Below are positions 1 to 9,885 of a stretch of 64,000 nucleotides of DNA, one piece after another. The translations under genes and the position numbers were made by a program. The stretch comes from Anastrepha obliqua. Lineage: Eukaryota > Arthropoda > Insecta > Diptera > Tephritidae. A model generated the notes under the pieces. That model was given only the letters and a program-made list of their open reading frames with translations, was not told where the DNA came from and made no database searches. Each line of letters opens with the position of its first letter. Within the stretch, counting starts at the first letter, position 1. The stretch spans positions 46,226,044 through 46,290,043 of the forward strand of contig NC_072897.1 in NCBI RefSeq assembly GCF_027943255.1, read 5' to 3'.

Positions 1-1395
1 CTTTTTTCGTTTGCAGGGGCGTCATCAGTAAAGGTAGTTCTCATCCAAGGCTTTGTAATTCTTTCATTGGGGGAGATCTTTAAGTGGCGGGTCACAAACC
101 CAGCTCACAACCAGCTATCCTGGAATGATTCGCCTTCTCACGTTAGCTCACTCCCGAACGGGTGTTCAGAAGCTACCCAGAGGATACGTGGGCTAATCCC
201 GGAAGTTGTGAGCTGGTTGAACCATATTCAAAAGAATCGTCCTGGCCACTCCCAAGTGAATGGCGATCAGTAACTTTCCCCACTTGCGTGGACTTCTACA
301 CATAGACCCATCCTCCATCGAAAGCATTTAGTTTGAGATTTTTCACCAACGTGGGAGGAGAAGACTGACTTTTCGGGATTTCTCGAATAAATTGGAAAGG
401 AGTGTAAAAACCCCGGAATTAATACGACCAGTGTTGATCTATTGAGATATCTCTAATAATAGACTCTAATAAAAGACTAATAATAAGCAGCTAATAGGAA
501 GCAGCACCTTGATGAAAGAAGGTTGTAAAGGTGGTTTGATGTCTTCTACGAATAACAGAAGGCTTTTAAGGAAAACCTTTTCATGGCAGAAGTAAAATCA
601 AATATTAGAAACATTTTTCTTAGGCAGTGGATCCTTTTTGGTACGTACATATTAGACTTCAGGGTAAACCTGTATAGGTATATACATACTTGTTTCATAA
701 CTGATAAGGAGCTAGTCAAGAAATAAAGCCACAGGGGGGAAATACTCAAAAAGAGAATAACCTCAAATAACTTTATCTTGAGTAAATGCATAAGGAAAGA
801 AGATGGAAAGGGGGTAATTAAACAGATGTAGGATTCCTAGTACTTGATCTACTCATTTGAAGAATATGGTTCTATATTAAGTTTTTGGTTATTTTGTTAG
901 TTTTTAATATTTTATTTTGGGTACGGGGTAGTGCAATAAGAGAACTATGTGATTACAATTCTCTCTATCTATCTCTCTCTCGCCCTAGATGAAACGTTCT
1001 TCACTTTCTTATAAATTTCAAATTTGATTGCGATTAAAAAAAAATGTTTTTATTACTATTAGGTAGTTTGCGGAAATAATTCGGGAATTAAAAGAACTAA
1101 AGAAGCAAAACTCCCTCACTGTGTGTGAGAGCCGCCCAGGAACTCGTTTGAGTACTTGGCAGTACTGCGAGTCCCTAGGCTGATAAACACTGAAATGGCG
1201 CGCTGCCACAAACAAGGCGCCCAAAATAACTGATGAAAACAATTTGTTTTTACGCTAATAAAAAGTGTCGCGATTTACATAAAGTCTAAATTAAAGTCTT
1301 AATTAAAGTTTGTTTTTAGAAATTTCGGAAAGTCCCTGGTTTCTTTTTCGGCTTCTCCGTATAATTCATCTCGTATACATATAAGAAAATATGTA
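1..1395. other. Unassigned region upstream of a Tc1 remnant
   Basis: No convincing gene is seen. Positions 70-300 are richer in G+C and include a 68-codon open frame of low coding appearance; they look like part of a dispersed repeat, but I cannot name it. A short CT/ATCT microsatellite lies at about 960-985. The rest is AT-rich with many stops in all frames. Confidence 0.4.
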
Positions 1396-2766
1396 CAGTG
1401 AGCCACACTCAAAATTGGACACTCCAGAGGAGCTTTTAACTTAAATAAGAAAAAAAATATTAATTGATTTCAATTTATTTCTAATTATTTATGTACCACT
1501 AGCATGTAAGAAGTACAATTATAAAAATTAACTTGATTAAAAACAAAAACCATAAACAGAAACCAAATTTGTATGCAATTAATGCCATATATATATGTCA
1601 CTCACACTCAAAATGGGATAGTTAGAATTCGGCATCTGGTTACCGTTACCAATCGAAAATGCGTCAAACAACAATTGAAGAACGGGAAATTATTATAAAA
1701 AACTACAAAGACAAGTCTATTCGCGAAATTAGTGAAATTGTTGGCAAAACAAGTTTACAGTTTATTATTAAAAGGTACAAGGAAAGGGGCAACGAGCCTG
1801 ATAAAAAACCTACAATAACTTAACAAACAGAGCGAAAATCTCCGGTATTTGATTTATACTCCGTTTAACAAAACAGAATCCAAAATTTATCTGCTGTTGA
1901 TTTGAAAAAAAAAAAGTTAAAAGAGGAAAGAAATTTTGAAGTTTGTACAAAAACGATTCGCCGACTATTAAAAAAAAAACCATTTAATGCATGGGTGCTT
2001 ATTAAAAAAAAAAGCTAGGTTGGAGCTTGCGAAGAGGTTCCAATATGATAATGTGAACTTTTGGTCTAGGTATTCGTTGCAAAATAACAATATAGCATTC
2101 AGAATCTAACCAAAATTTATGTGCATTCTAGGTTTTATTTACGGGTGAAACCAAAATTAATATTTTTGGCAAGCGTTTTGTGTGGAGAATGCCTGGAAAA
2201 GAATTGGAGGATAAAAATATTAAAAAGACGGGGAAGTATGGTATCGGCTCAATAATAATATGGGGTTGCATGTCGGGGCTGGTGTCGGAAAAGTTAACTT
2301 TATTGAAGGAATTTTGGATGGTAAAGGGTACATTGACATTTCAGAACAAAATGTTCTCAGCAGTGCAGAAAAACTTGTTATTCGTGAAAACTTTGTATTT
2401 CATCAAGACAATGATAAGTACACTTTTTTGGAATGCTCGGAATTTGTTACTGTACTACTTTCCGAAGGTTCTGGCTACGCCTGCTCAATCTCCAGACATG
2501 AACCCCATTGAACCTTTGTGGCGAGAACTCAAAAAAGACTCTACAAGATGCGTGACCACTAAGTCAGATTTAAAACAAGCAGTATTTGAGGAATGGAAAA
2601 CAGTTGAGCCCAGTTATTTCCGAAAACTCATTGAAAGTATGCCACGGCGCTTACAGGAGGTAATAAAATGCAAAGGGAAATCTACAAAATATTAATGCGA
2701 GCAGCATATATGGCAATAATTTCATACAGCATTGAATTCTTTTCATTGTTTCTGATTTAAGTGCAG
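1396..2766 (+). mobile_element. Decayed Tc1-like DNA transposon, 3' part interrupted by an LTR element
   Basis: The left end starts CAGTGAGCCACACTC just after a TA (1394-1395), as expected for Tc1/mariner insertion. A second copy of the motif (CACACTCAAAAT) lies at about 1602-1613, an IR/DR-type arrangement seen in Tc1 relatives. The transposase is broken: an N-terminal helix-turn-helix piece begins at the ATG at 1659 (SIREISEIVGK), stops and frameshifts follow, and a C-terminal piece at 2180-2695 keeps the motif SPDMNPIEPLWRELK around the last catalytic acid and ends in a typical RLQEVI...KY tail. An LTR retrotransposon starts at 2767. No matching right TIR was found beyond 9753, so the right end is lost or too diverged. 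Confidence 0.75.
2180..2695 (+). pseudogene. Tc1-like transposase, C-terminal fragment
   Basis: This 171-codon frame matches the second half of a Tc1-type DDE transposase. It has an IWGCMSG segment like the family's VWG(A/C)(I/M) block, then SPDMNPIEPLWRELKK with the DxNPIE signature that carries the final catalytic glutamate, then a PRRLQEVI end. The middle (about residues 40-90) does not align to the HQDND segment, which instead appears in an overlapping frame (HQDNDKYTF at about 2401-2427). That shows frameshifts inside the former gene. It would have cut and pasted the surrounding element. It cannot make an active protein now. Confidence 0.75.
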
Positions 2767-3157
2767 TGTAATGAAAGAATATTTATTTGAGTTAAATATA
2801 TTTATTTATTTATCGTTCCAAGCTAGGCATCCAGCTTGGCGAACGATTATTTTCTTTATTGTGTCTTACATACTAATTACAAGCGTTTTTATAGTAACTT
2901 TTATCAATGCAAGCCAACAACAATTTGTCGGTGTTTACTTGTGTAATATGATTCTAGCATTCACGCGCCGCGCATATAATAATTACGTTAGCTATATTTG
3001 CGTTTACTTTCAAGTGTAATGAACCTTTTAAGAAATATGATACTTTATTTAAACGGCACAGCACAGTGAATGCATAAGTGGACAATAAAATAAAAACCAA
3101 AACAAAATGTTTATGAATATTAATGTTAAGGCATATCCGACTTATAATCATACTACA
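2767..3157 (-). repeat. 3' LTR of the 412-like element
   Basis: This 391-bp direct repeat corresponds to 9359-9749. I noticed one substitution between the copies (an acaacaatttgtcgg versus acaacaatttttcgg segment). In element orientation it begins TGTAGTATG and ends CTTTCATTACA. A polypurine tract of the form GAAGAAGGGAGG abuts it on the internal side. Confidence 0.93.
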
Positions 3158-3317
3158 CCTCCCTTCTTCGGAAGAATGCTCATACAACTTTTTTTTTGTA
3201 TGAACATTCTTTTACATTGAATTGTTAAAATAAAAATGTACATAAGAGTAATCTTAATTTTATTTATATGTATATATTGTATTAATTTTCTAAGTTTAGA
3301 CCGGTCTTTAAAACTAC

Positions 3318-6300
3318 TTATTGTTGATAAATCTTAAGCCTATTTTTGTGAACTATTTGTTCTTTTAAAGATAACTTATCGACTATAGTAACATTATTTT
3401 TATCATCTATTGCTTTAATGGTATAAGGCCCACAATATTGGGGTTCCAGTTTATGGGCCACTTCATTTCTAAGTAAAACTAAATTGCCTATGCTAAAATT
3501 GTGATCTAAACTATTTTTATCATAAAATGATTTTTGCTTAATTTTAGCTATGTCTATCATATTGCGAGCTCTTTTATGTGCTACTTCTAGCCTAAATCTT
3601 ACTTCTCTAGCGTAGTTATCTATGTTATATAATGGAGTAATTTGGTCTACATTTTTGAACTGCTGAAACATGTTTGGTGTTTTTCCAAAAACTAATTCAT
3701 ACGGACAATAGTCATGTACTGTAGAAGGAGTGGTGTTAAAACAGTATGTGAAGTATTGTAGCCACTCATCCCAGTCGTTTTTGTCAATCGATATGTAAGA
3801 TCTTATGTATTGATTGAAAGTTTTATGTGATCTTTCTATTACTCCTAATGTTTGGTGGTGGTAAGCAGTTGAATTAATTTTCTCTATTTTTAGCAATTCA
3901 CATAGCTCTGTTAGTATTGAATTTTTGTATTCTGTACCCATGTCCGAAATGAACGTCTTCATTGGACCGTAGGTAAGAATAAACTTTTCAAATATTGCTT
4001 TCGCCACTGTCTTGGCGTTTTTGTCTTGGATGGGTATCGTGACTAAATATTTTGTCATGTCGCATATTATTGTGACTGCATAAGTATTGCCATTAATTGT
4101 TGTAGGTAGTGGGCCTATTGTGTCTACCATAACTGTATCAAATGTACCTGTAGGTGTTGGTGTTATAGTCATGGGGCTTTTTAAATGCTTTGTTATTTTG
4201 GTTTTTTGGCATTTTTCGCAAGTTTTTACGTACTTAGCAACATCTTTTGACATTTTATTCCAGAAGTAATGTCTTTTAATTTTCATAAGTGTTCTGAAAA
4301 TTCCGCAATGACCGCCTTCTATAGGGTCATCGTGGTATCTTTTTAGAATGTCCATTACAGTTTTAGCATCATTGATCTGGGTCACCTCATTCAGTAGCGC
4401 TACTTTTACTTTATTTAATATCATATTGCCCTTATTTTTAAAATCATTTATCGAGACAAATTCGAAAATTTTCTCGCTAGGTGCCACTTGTAAATTATTA
4501 ATGCCATATTTGTCGGCCACTTCGTCGAGCCTAGAGAAGAATTGTCCTAAGTCAATTTTCCCATTAACAAATAAGTCATCAATTTTTATATATGCCATTA
4601 TAGATTTTCCTCGTTTGATGTAACATCGCGTGGGTGTAATCTTTAATTTATTGTATTTCCTGACGTCAGTGTTATTAATTGGGACATATATTTTGGGCTT
4701 ATCATATGTTTTAATGTGCTGCTGTGTAGTTGGACTGTTGTTATTTTTCGACATTGATCTAGTCACTATTTTGTATAAATTTTGATTCTTTTCATTTATT
4801 TCCTTTAAGTCATTGATTGTAATGCGAGACAAAGCGTCCGCGACGTGATTATCTTTTAAGTCATTTATTGTAATGCGAGACAAAGCGTCCGCGACGTGAT
4901 TATCTTTTAAGTCATTTATTGTAATGCGAGACAAAGCGTCCGCGACGTGATTATCTTTTCCTCTAAGATATTCTACTACGAAATCATACTCTTCTAAATC
5001 AAGTCTCATTCGTGTTAGTTTTGAACTTGGATTCTTCATTGAGAACAGGTAAGACAGGGGTCTGTGATCGGTTCTAACTAAAAACTTTGTACCATAGACA
5101 TAAGGTCTGAAATGGGTTATTGCCCAGTGTATGGCAGCTAACTCTTGTTCAATTGTCGACTTGTTGCTTTCTCCTTTTGTGAAACTTTTGGAGGCATATG
5201 CTACTGGTAGATGTTTTCCTTCATATTCCTGAGTAAGTACTGCACCACACGCGTATTTGCTTGCGTCTGTTGTTAAGCAAAATGGTTTCTTAAAGTCGGG
5301 ATATTGTAACAATGTAGGACTCATTAATGCTCTTTTGAGGTACACAAATGCATCATTGCATTCTTTTGTCCATTCGAAAGCAACTCCCTTTTTAGATAAC
5401 CTTGTTAGGTGTCTTGAATATTCAGCGAAGTTTTTAATAAACCTGCGGTAGTAGTTGCAAAAGGCGACGAACCTTTTTGCACTATCTCCGTCTGTGGGTG
5501 TAGGATAATTTTTTATTACCGAGTACTTATTGTCGTCTGGGAGTATCCCCTTGTTTGTACATTTATGCCCGAGGTAGGTTACTTCATGCATAAAAAATGA
5601 ACATTTTTCAGGATGTAATTTTAGATTATGTGTTCTACATAAATCGAAAACATTTTTCAAGTTTGAAAGCATATGTTTTTCAGAGCAACCAAGGACTACT
5701 AAGTCGTCCATATATAAGAAAGCTTGCTCTGGTTTTAAACCACTGAAAGCAATTGTCATCATTCTTTGGAATGAATTAGGTGCTACTTTTAAGCCATATG
5801 GTAGTCTAGTAAATCTGTATGAACCGTTGTTGGTTGAAAAGGATGTGAAATTTCTTGAATTTTTATCAAGTTCTATTTGATGAAATCCAGTCATTAGATC
5901 GAGACATGAAAAATACTTTGCCCTTCCGAGTTGGTCTAAAATGTCATCTATTCTCGGCAACGGGAATTTATCTGCAATTAATTTTTTGTTGATTTGTCTG
6001 TAGTCGATTACTAATCTCCATCTTTTTTCTACTGTGTTCGGTAGAGACTTTTTTGGTACCAATAGTATTGGACTATTGTATTCTGAAAATGATGGTTCGA
6101 CTATTTTGTCTTCTATAAGTTTGTTTACTTGTCTCTCAATTTCATCCTTATGTGTGTGGGGTATACGGTAGTTCTTTATGTATACCGGCTGTTTGTCTTT
6201 AACCATTAACTTTTGCTTATAAAAATTATTTGTTGTTATTGTTTCTGTTTCTAACCCAAATATGTCACTGTATTCGGAACATAGATTTGTCAATTGTTTT

Positions 6301-7079
6301 TCATATGTTTTAGGAAAATTTTTTCTCAATTTGTTGAGAATGTCCGTTTTTCTTTGTGCATTTCCCGTGTTATTGTTTATTATGTCGTAATCAGAAACAT
6401 TTTCAGTTAAAATGTTGTTTTGCTTTAAAGATACTGTATTATAATTTGTATTTAAAATGCGGATATAGGCGTTGTCAGGTTTTACCAAGGTATTGGCTAT
6501 AAATATTCCAGGGTGTGGTTCTTGATTTGGAATCAGTGCTTCATCCAAGGTATTAGGTAAGTTTATTTTTCGTATAACTTCTGACCTTGCGGGAATGATT
6601 ATTTCGTCGTTACATGTTGTTGTTATTGGTATTTCTATAATTTGTGTTAAATTATCTGGTCTCAGAATTAGAGCATCGTAATTTTGAGTAAAGTCTAATA
6701 CACAATTGAATTTTTTCATGAAATCCATGCCTATAATACCATCACATGGAATTGGAAAGTTATCCGGGATAACGTGAAATTTATGTGGAATTAAAAATTT
6801 CGTAAATTTTAAATCAAAAAATATTGTACCAATAGAACTGATTTTGCCTTGCCCTATACCGCTTAATGCTGTAATGTGTTTTGTGTTTATTTTTTGAAAA
6901 GTGGATTTATTGAATTTTAAGAGTGATATATCTGCGCCAGTATCTACAAGTAGTGTAATGTTTGTATTTAAATCTGCTATTTTAAGTTGTACAAAAATGC
7001 TAAAGTTAAGGTTAAGCGTATGTATCTTAGAGGAATAGATTAGTTTTCCGAGTTGTTTTCGTCCGATTGGGCAACTCGT
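3318..7079 (-). CDS. pol: Pol polyprotein: protease, reverse transcriptase, RNase H, integrase
   Basis: It copies the element's RNA into DNA and integrates it. The first ATG gives 1136 codons (6728-3318), but the frame is open further upstream to beyond 7079. It overlaps gag and lies in the -1 frame relative to it, so expression by -1 frameshifting is likely. The extra part holds the retropepsin motif LVDTGADIS (about 6940). Counting from the 6728 ATG, the RT YMDD is at residues 339-342, the RNase H segment (TDASKYACGAVL, TDHRPL) follows, then an integrase with an HHCC zinc motif (GGHCG...CEKCQ) and a D-D-E triad (VDTIGP near 866, ISDMGTEYK near 926, GVIERSH near 962). A 17-residue unit (DNHVADALSRITINDLK) occurs three times at the RNase H end. 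The frame is uninterrupted. Confidence 0.95.
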   Translation of the reverse strand, partial: TSCPIGRKQLGKLIYSSKIHTLNLNFSIFVQLKIADLNTNITLLVDTGADISLLKFNKSTFQKINTKHITALSGIGQGKISSIGTIFFDLKFTKFLIPHKFHVIPDNFPIPCDGIIGMDFMKKFNCVLDFTQNYDALILRPDNLTQIIEIPITTTCNDEIIIPARSEVIRKINLPNTLDEALIPNQEPHPGIFIANTLVKPDNAYIRILNTNYNTVSLKQNNILTENVSDYDIINNNTGNAQRKTDILNKLRKNFPKTYEKQLTNLCSEYSDIFGLETETITTNNFYKQKLMVKDKQPVYIKNYRIPHTHKDEIERQVNKLIEDKIVEPSFSEYNSPILLVPKKSLPNTVEKRWRLVIDYRQINKKLIADKFPLPRIDDILDQLGRAKYFSCLDLMTGFHQIELDKNSRNFTSFSTNNGSYRFTRLPYGLKVAPNSFQRMMTIAFSGLKPEQAFLYMDDLVVLGCSEKHMLSNLKNVFDLCRTHNLKLHPEKCSFFMHEVTYLGHKCTNKGILPDDNKYSVIKNYPTPTDGDSAKRFVAFCNYYRRFIKNFAEYSRHLTRLSKKGVAFEWTKECNDAFVYLKRALMSPTLLQYPDFKKPFCLTTDASKYACGAVLTQEYEGKHLPVAYASKSFTKGESNKSTIEQELAAIHWAITHFRPYVYGTKFLVRTDHRPLSYLFSMKNPSSKLTRMRLDLEEYDFVVEYLRGKDNHVADALSRITINDLKDNHVADALSRITINDLKDNHVADALSRITINDLKEINEKNQNLYKIVTRSMSKNNNSPTTQQHIKTYDKPKIYVPINNTDVRKYNKLKITPTRCYIKRGKSIMAYIKIDDLFVNGKIDLGQFFSRLDEVADKYGINNLQVAPSEKIFEFVSINDFKNKGNMILNKVKVALLNEVTQINDAKTVMDILKRYHDDPIEGGHCGIFRTLMKIKRHYFWNKMSKDVAKYVKTCEKCQKTKITKHLKSPMTITPTPTGTFDTVMVDTIGPLPTTINGNTYAVTIICDMTKYLVTIPIQDKNAKTVAKAIFEKFILTYGPMKTFISDMGTEYKNSILTELCELLKIEKINSTAYHHQTLGVIERSHKTFNQYIRSYISIDKNDWDEWLQYFTYCFNTTPSTVHDYCPYELVFGKTPNMFQQFKNVDQITPLYNIDNYAREVRFRLEVAHKRARNMIDIAKIKQKSFYDKNSLDHNFSIGNLVLLRNEVAHKLEPQYCGPYTIKAIDDKNNVTIVDKLSLKEQIVHKNRLKIYQQ
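4840..4960 (-). repeat. 51-bp tandem triplication inside pol
   Basis: Three near-perfect copies of a 51-bp unit encode DNHVADALSRITINDLK in frame. The unit length is a multiple of 3, so pol stays open. The DNHVADALSR segment is the conserved end of RNase H in gypsy-group elements and is normally present once. Confidence 0.95.
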
Positions 7080-8233
7080 ACATTGTGTGTCATGTTCCGG
7101 TTGAAATTTGGTCTGCCTTGTCGGTAACGATATCTATTTTGATTATTATTTCCTAAATTATCAAAATTTGAACGATTTTGATTTCTAGGGAAGTTGTTTC
7201 TTCTTTGAAACCTTCCATTTCTGGCAAATCGTCCATTAAATGGTCGTTGACCAAAATGTAGTATTGTGTTTTGTTGTCCTGTAGCTTCAGTACAGCTACC
7301 AATGAATTTGCTTATCGCATCGTTCATATTGTTAAAATGGCCGGCTTCCATTATTAATTTGACTTTTTCAATGCTGCAGTTTTTGGTCAATGCTTTTACT
7401 GCAGTTTGTGTCGAGTATTTACTTGCGAGTTCTGCCGACAACCCATCTGTGATATAGGCATTTTCTAAGTTTTTTGTAAGAGCTTCTTTCTCATTACAAT
7501 AACTATTAGCTGGTTTGTTGTTCTGTCTGATACTCATTATTTTTGCAGCTAATACTTCTACCGATTCTCCTTTAACTGACCTGTTAAGTTTTGTGATTAT
7601 TTCAGAGATTGTTGTTTCTGTGTCTATGAGATTTCTGGCATTCCCTTTTAATTTTGTTTTTATGAGTGAAACAGCAACAGTTTCGTGCTCACCCTTGATT
7701 ACTTCAACTAACTCTAAGGAATCTAAGAATGACCGTAGATTTTCTGGTTTACCATCGAATTCAGTCACTAGCTTTGCAGCCGTGCTGAGAAATTCCACGA
7801 CTGTTTGTGTCATTTCGCCTTCTTCTTCTGACTCTATTTCTGAATTAGTAATTGGACAATCTGTTTCTGAGGAAACTGCTTCAAGCTTTGTTAATAGATT
7901 AGCTGGTGGGTTTTCAATAATATTTATTGAAATTTTCTCATTAATTGAATGAGATACTTCCTGTTGGATGTTGTATTTGGCTAAAACTTTTACTAATTGA
8001 TCTCGTAGTTGCCAAAATATGCCAAGAGCTTCTTTTTGATGATCCTTTGTGAGTCGCTCGAAATTTATATAAGTTAAATTTCTAATTGATTCTAATGCTA
8101 ATACTAAATTTTCTAAATGTTTTTTAACTGTTTCCTGTTTTATTTGTATATTTTTATTTATACATTTAAACGATTTTTTGAAATTTTCCTTTTCTATCAG
8201 TAAAGTTTTATGAATTTCGGACCATTTGTTCAT
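7040..8233 (-). CDS. gag: Gag-like structural protein
   Basis: A 397-codon frame encoding the presumed capsid/nucleocapsid protein of the element. The N-terminus is helical and lysine/glutamate-rich, a central stretch (about residues 140-310) resembles retrotransposon capsid organisation (FDGKPENLRSFLDSLE), and the C-terminus is rich in Arg, Asn, Gly and Phe (RNGRFQRRNNFPRNQNR), a likely RNA-binding tail. No CCHC knuckle is present. The start codon overlaps the stop of the preceding small ORF as ATGA (8230-8233), and the end overlaps the -1 frame that becomes pol. I see no perfect X-XXY-YYZ slippery heptamer at the extreme gag end. Confidence 0.88.
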   Translation of the reverse strand: MNKWSEIHKTLLIEKENFKKSFKCINKNIQIKQETVKKHLENLVLALESIRNLTYINFERLTKDHQKEALGIFWQLRDQLVKVLAKYNIQQEVSHSINEKISINIIENPPANLLTKLEAVSSETDCPITNSEIESEEEGEMTQTVVEFLSTAAKLVTEFDGKPENLRSFLDSLELVEVIKGEHETVAVSLIKTKLKGNARNLIDTETTISEIITKLNRSVKGESVEVLAAKIMSIRQNNKPANSYCNEKEALTKNLENAYITDGLSAELASKYSTQTAVKALTKNCSIEKVKLIMEAGHFNNMNDAISKFIGSCTEATGQQNTILHFGQRPFNGRFARNGRFQRRNNFPRNQNRSNFDNLGNNNQNRYRYRQGRPNFNRNMTHNVRVAQSDENNSEN

Positions 8234-8481
8234 ATTTTGTCTAACTCATTAGATCTACTCATATACTTTTTCTTTAGTTTTTTATTATGCATAGCATATA
8301 ATTTTAATGCTAATATCAATAAGGTTACGACTGTGATTACAATTAAGCAAATTTCTACTAAATTTAAGCCAGTGTTAACGACTACTTCGTTTACTACATT
8401 GGCATTGGGTTTATCAACTTTTGATAAGGTTTTTCCCATTTCTGAAAGATTATCTATTGGGGACCTTATACCGTAAATCAA
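8230..8481 (-). CDS. Small single-pass membrane protein ORF before gag
   Basis: 83 codons. Residues about 43-65 form a clear hydrophobic helix (LVEICLIVITVVTLLILALK) followed by a basic tail (HNKKLKKKYMSR), so a type of small membrane-anchored protein with the basic side cytosolic is predicted. It lies between the leader and gag, and its TGA overlaps the gag ATG (ATGA), suggesting coupled termination and reinitiation. Similar short membrane ORFs are familiar to me from insect LTR elements of this group, but I know no proven function. It is not an envelope protein: it is far too short and has no signal peptide or ectodomain. Confidence 0.7.
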   Translation of the reverse strand: MIYGIRSPIDNLSEMGKTLSKVDKPNANVVNEVVVNTGLNLVEICLIVITVVTLLILALKLYAMHNKKLKKKYMSRSNELDKI

Positions 8482-8536
8482 ATAATTTATGCAATGTAAT
8501 AATGTATAATGTATATATGTATATAATGTATGTATA

Positions 8537-8563
8537 AATTTTTTTTTTTTTTTTTTTTTTTTA
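8537..8563. repeat. Homopolymer T run inside the LTR element leader
   Basis: An uninterrupted run of about 24 T on the + strand (A on the element's sense strand), between the membrane-protein ORF and the leader ORF. It is prone to length change and sequencing error. Confidence 0.85.
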
Positions 8564-8881
8564 CATTGGATTTAAAATTTTTTGTTTTTCAAGTTAATTC
8601 ATTTATTAAGTAAGCATATTAGAAAGTATATTATATCAAATTCAAACATTTTCATAATTTAAAATGACTTTCCGAATCATTTTTTTTTTTTGCTTAATAT
8701 ATTCATTTACAGTTTCATCTCTAAATTTTTATAAGGCAAACATATAACCAACAGAAACCAAAGTGGTTTAATTCTCGCCATGTAAAGAAATAATTTATTG
8801 CATTTTTTTTTTCTGCGAGCGGTTAACGCTTGTCAGCCTATACTGTCTGCGTGAAACACGCACAGTTTTTTTTGTTTTTAT

Positions 8882-9154
8882 TTATTTAATTTGCTTACGC
8901 TGTTGCAGCAGGAATTCCAATTTTGAGATGCGTTCCCAAATGGAGCAAGCCTTTTTCCAAGGTGGTGGTGGCTGAGTGTTGACTTCTCGGAGGAGATATC
9001 CAATCTCTCGCTTAATGCGCTGGGTATAGCCGCCTCTGCGCTTTGGCTTCTTTATGATTGGGATGACTGGTTCTTGATCGGCTGGTTTCTTTAATAAATG
9101 GTTTCTTCTCCTGTACTCCTCAATGGAGATAGCTTTCGGCCCTTCTGTGGTCAT
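8882..9154 (-). CDS. Small basic leader ORF of the LTR element
   Basis: 90 codons starting at an ATG (MTTEGPKAIS), strongly basic in the middle (KKPKRRGGYTQRIKREIG) with a short proline run (PPPP) and a leucine/glutamine-rich end. It is the first ORF of the element, ahead of the membrane-protein ORF and gag. 412-type elements are known to carry small ORFs before gag; the role is unknown. The intact frame in an otherwise AT-rich leader supports it being real. Confidence 0.6.
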   Translation of the reverse strand: MTTEGPKAISIEEYRRRNHLLKKPADQEPVIPIIKKPKRRGGYTQRIKREIGYLLREVNTQPPPPWKKACSIWERISKLEFLLQQRKQIK

Positions 9155-9239
9155 CTATCTTCTGGTCTATTGGCCAGACCAGGAACTTCACGCAACTGGT
9201 AGATCTTATTGGCTGATCAATACCAGGACTTTGTTATTA

Positions 9240-9350
9240 GTATTTGCTTTCCGCCACTTGTGCAAAAATCTTAGCACCAAGCTGGACTTTGGAATAAGCA
9301 TTTGAGCTTTCCGCCACTTGTGCAAAAAAATCTTAGCACCAAGCTGGCAG
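9240..9350 (-). repeat. Tandem duplication in the LTR element leader next to the primer site
   Basis: The segment containing CTTTCCGCCACTTGTGCAAA and continuing to TTAGCACCAAGCTGG occurs twice, at about 9248-9286 and 9307-9345, about 60 bp apart. It directly precedes the primer-binding site on the + strand (follows it in element orientation). Confidence 0.85.
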
Positions 9351-9358
9351 GATCGCCA

Positions 9359-9749
9359 TGTAATGAAAGAATATTTATTTGAGTTAAATATATTTATTTA
9401 TTTATCGTTCCAAGCTAGGCATCCAGCTTGGCGAACGATTATTTTCTTTATTGTGTCTTACATACTAATTACAAGCGTTTTTATAGTAACTTTTATCAAT
9501 GCAAGCCAACAACAATTTTTCGGTGTTTACTTGTGTAATATGATTCTAGCATTCACGCGCCGCGCATATAATAATTACGTTAGCTATATTTGCGTTTACT
9601 TTCAAGTGTAATGAACCTTTTAAGAAATATGATACTTTATTTAAACGGCACAGCACAGTGAATGCATAAGTGGACAATAAAATAAAAACCAAAACAAAAT
9701 GTTTATGAATATTAATGTTAAGGCATATCCGACTTATAATCATACTACA
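9359..9749 (-). repeat. 5' LTR of the 412-like element
   Basis: The upstream LTR in element orientation, 391 bp. Immediately internal (minus strand, from 9358 downward) is TGGCGATCCTGCCA, the expected position and TGG start of a tRNA primer-binding site. The tRNA was not identified. Confidence 0.93.
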
Positions 9750-9885
9750 GCAGTTAATTCTTATAACTGTACTTCCTACATGCGAGTATAGCTAAATAAA
9801 TAAAAACAAATTGAATTTAAAAAAAGATTTATGTTAAGTTAAAAGATGGAATTAAGTGCTCAAAAATACTTGAAATGTTGACAGT

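Larger units (their letters stand above)
2767..9749 (-). mobile_element. Complete 412/mdg1-type Ty3/gypsy LTR retrotransposon
   Basis: The element is 6983 bp, read on the minus strand, bounded by two 391-bp LTRs that begin TG and end CA, and flanked by a perfect 4-bp target duplication GCAG (2763-2766 and 9750-9753). Order in its own direction: 5' LTR (9749-9359), primer site TGGCGATCCTGCCA, a leader with a 90-codon ORF, a small membrane-protein ORF, gag, pol (protease, RT, RNase H, integrase), a purine-rich tract directly before the 3' LTR (3158-3169), and the 3' LTR. No env is visible. Two leader ORFs before gag fit the 412/mdg1 group. Near-identical LTRs and an open pol argue for a recent insertion. 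Confidence 0.95.

Noticed and set aside
546..1242. Minus-strand frames of 74-81 codons near the left edge.
   Set aside because: Short, Phe/Ser/Leu-rich, no family features; expected by chance in AT-rich DNA.
8230..8481. Small membrane ORF as an envelope gene, making the element an endogenous retrovirus.
   Set aside because: Only 83 codons, lies before gag rather than after pol, and has no ectodomain or fusion-like features.
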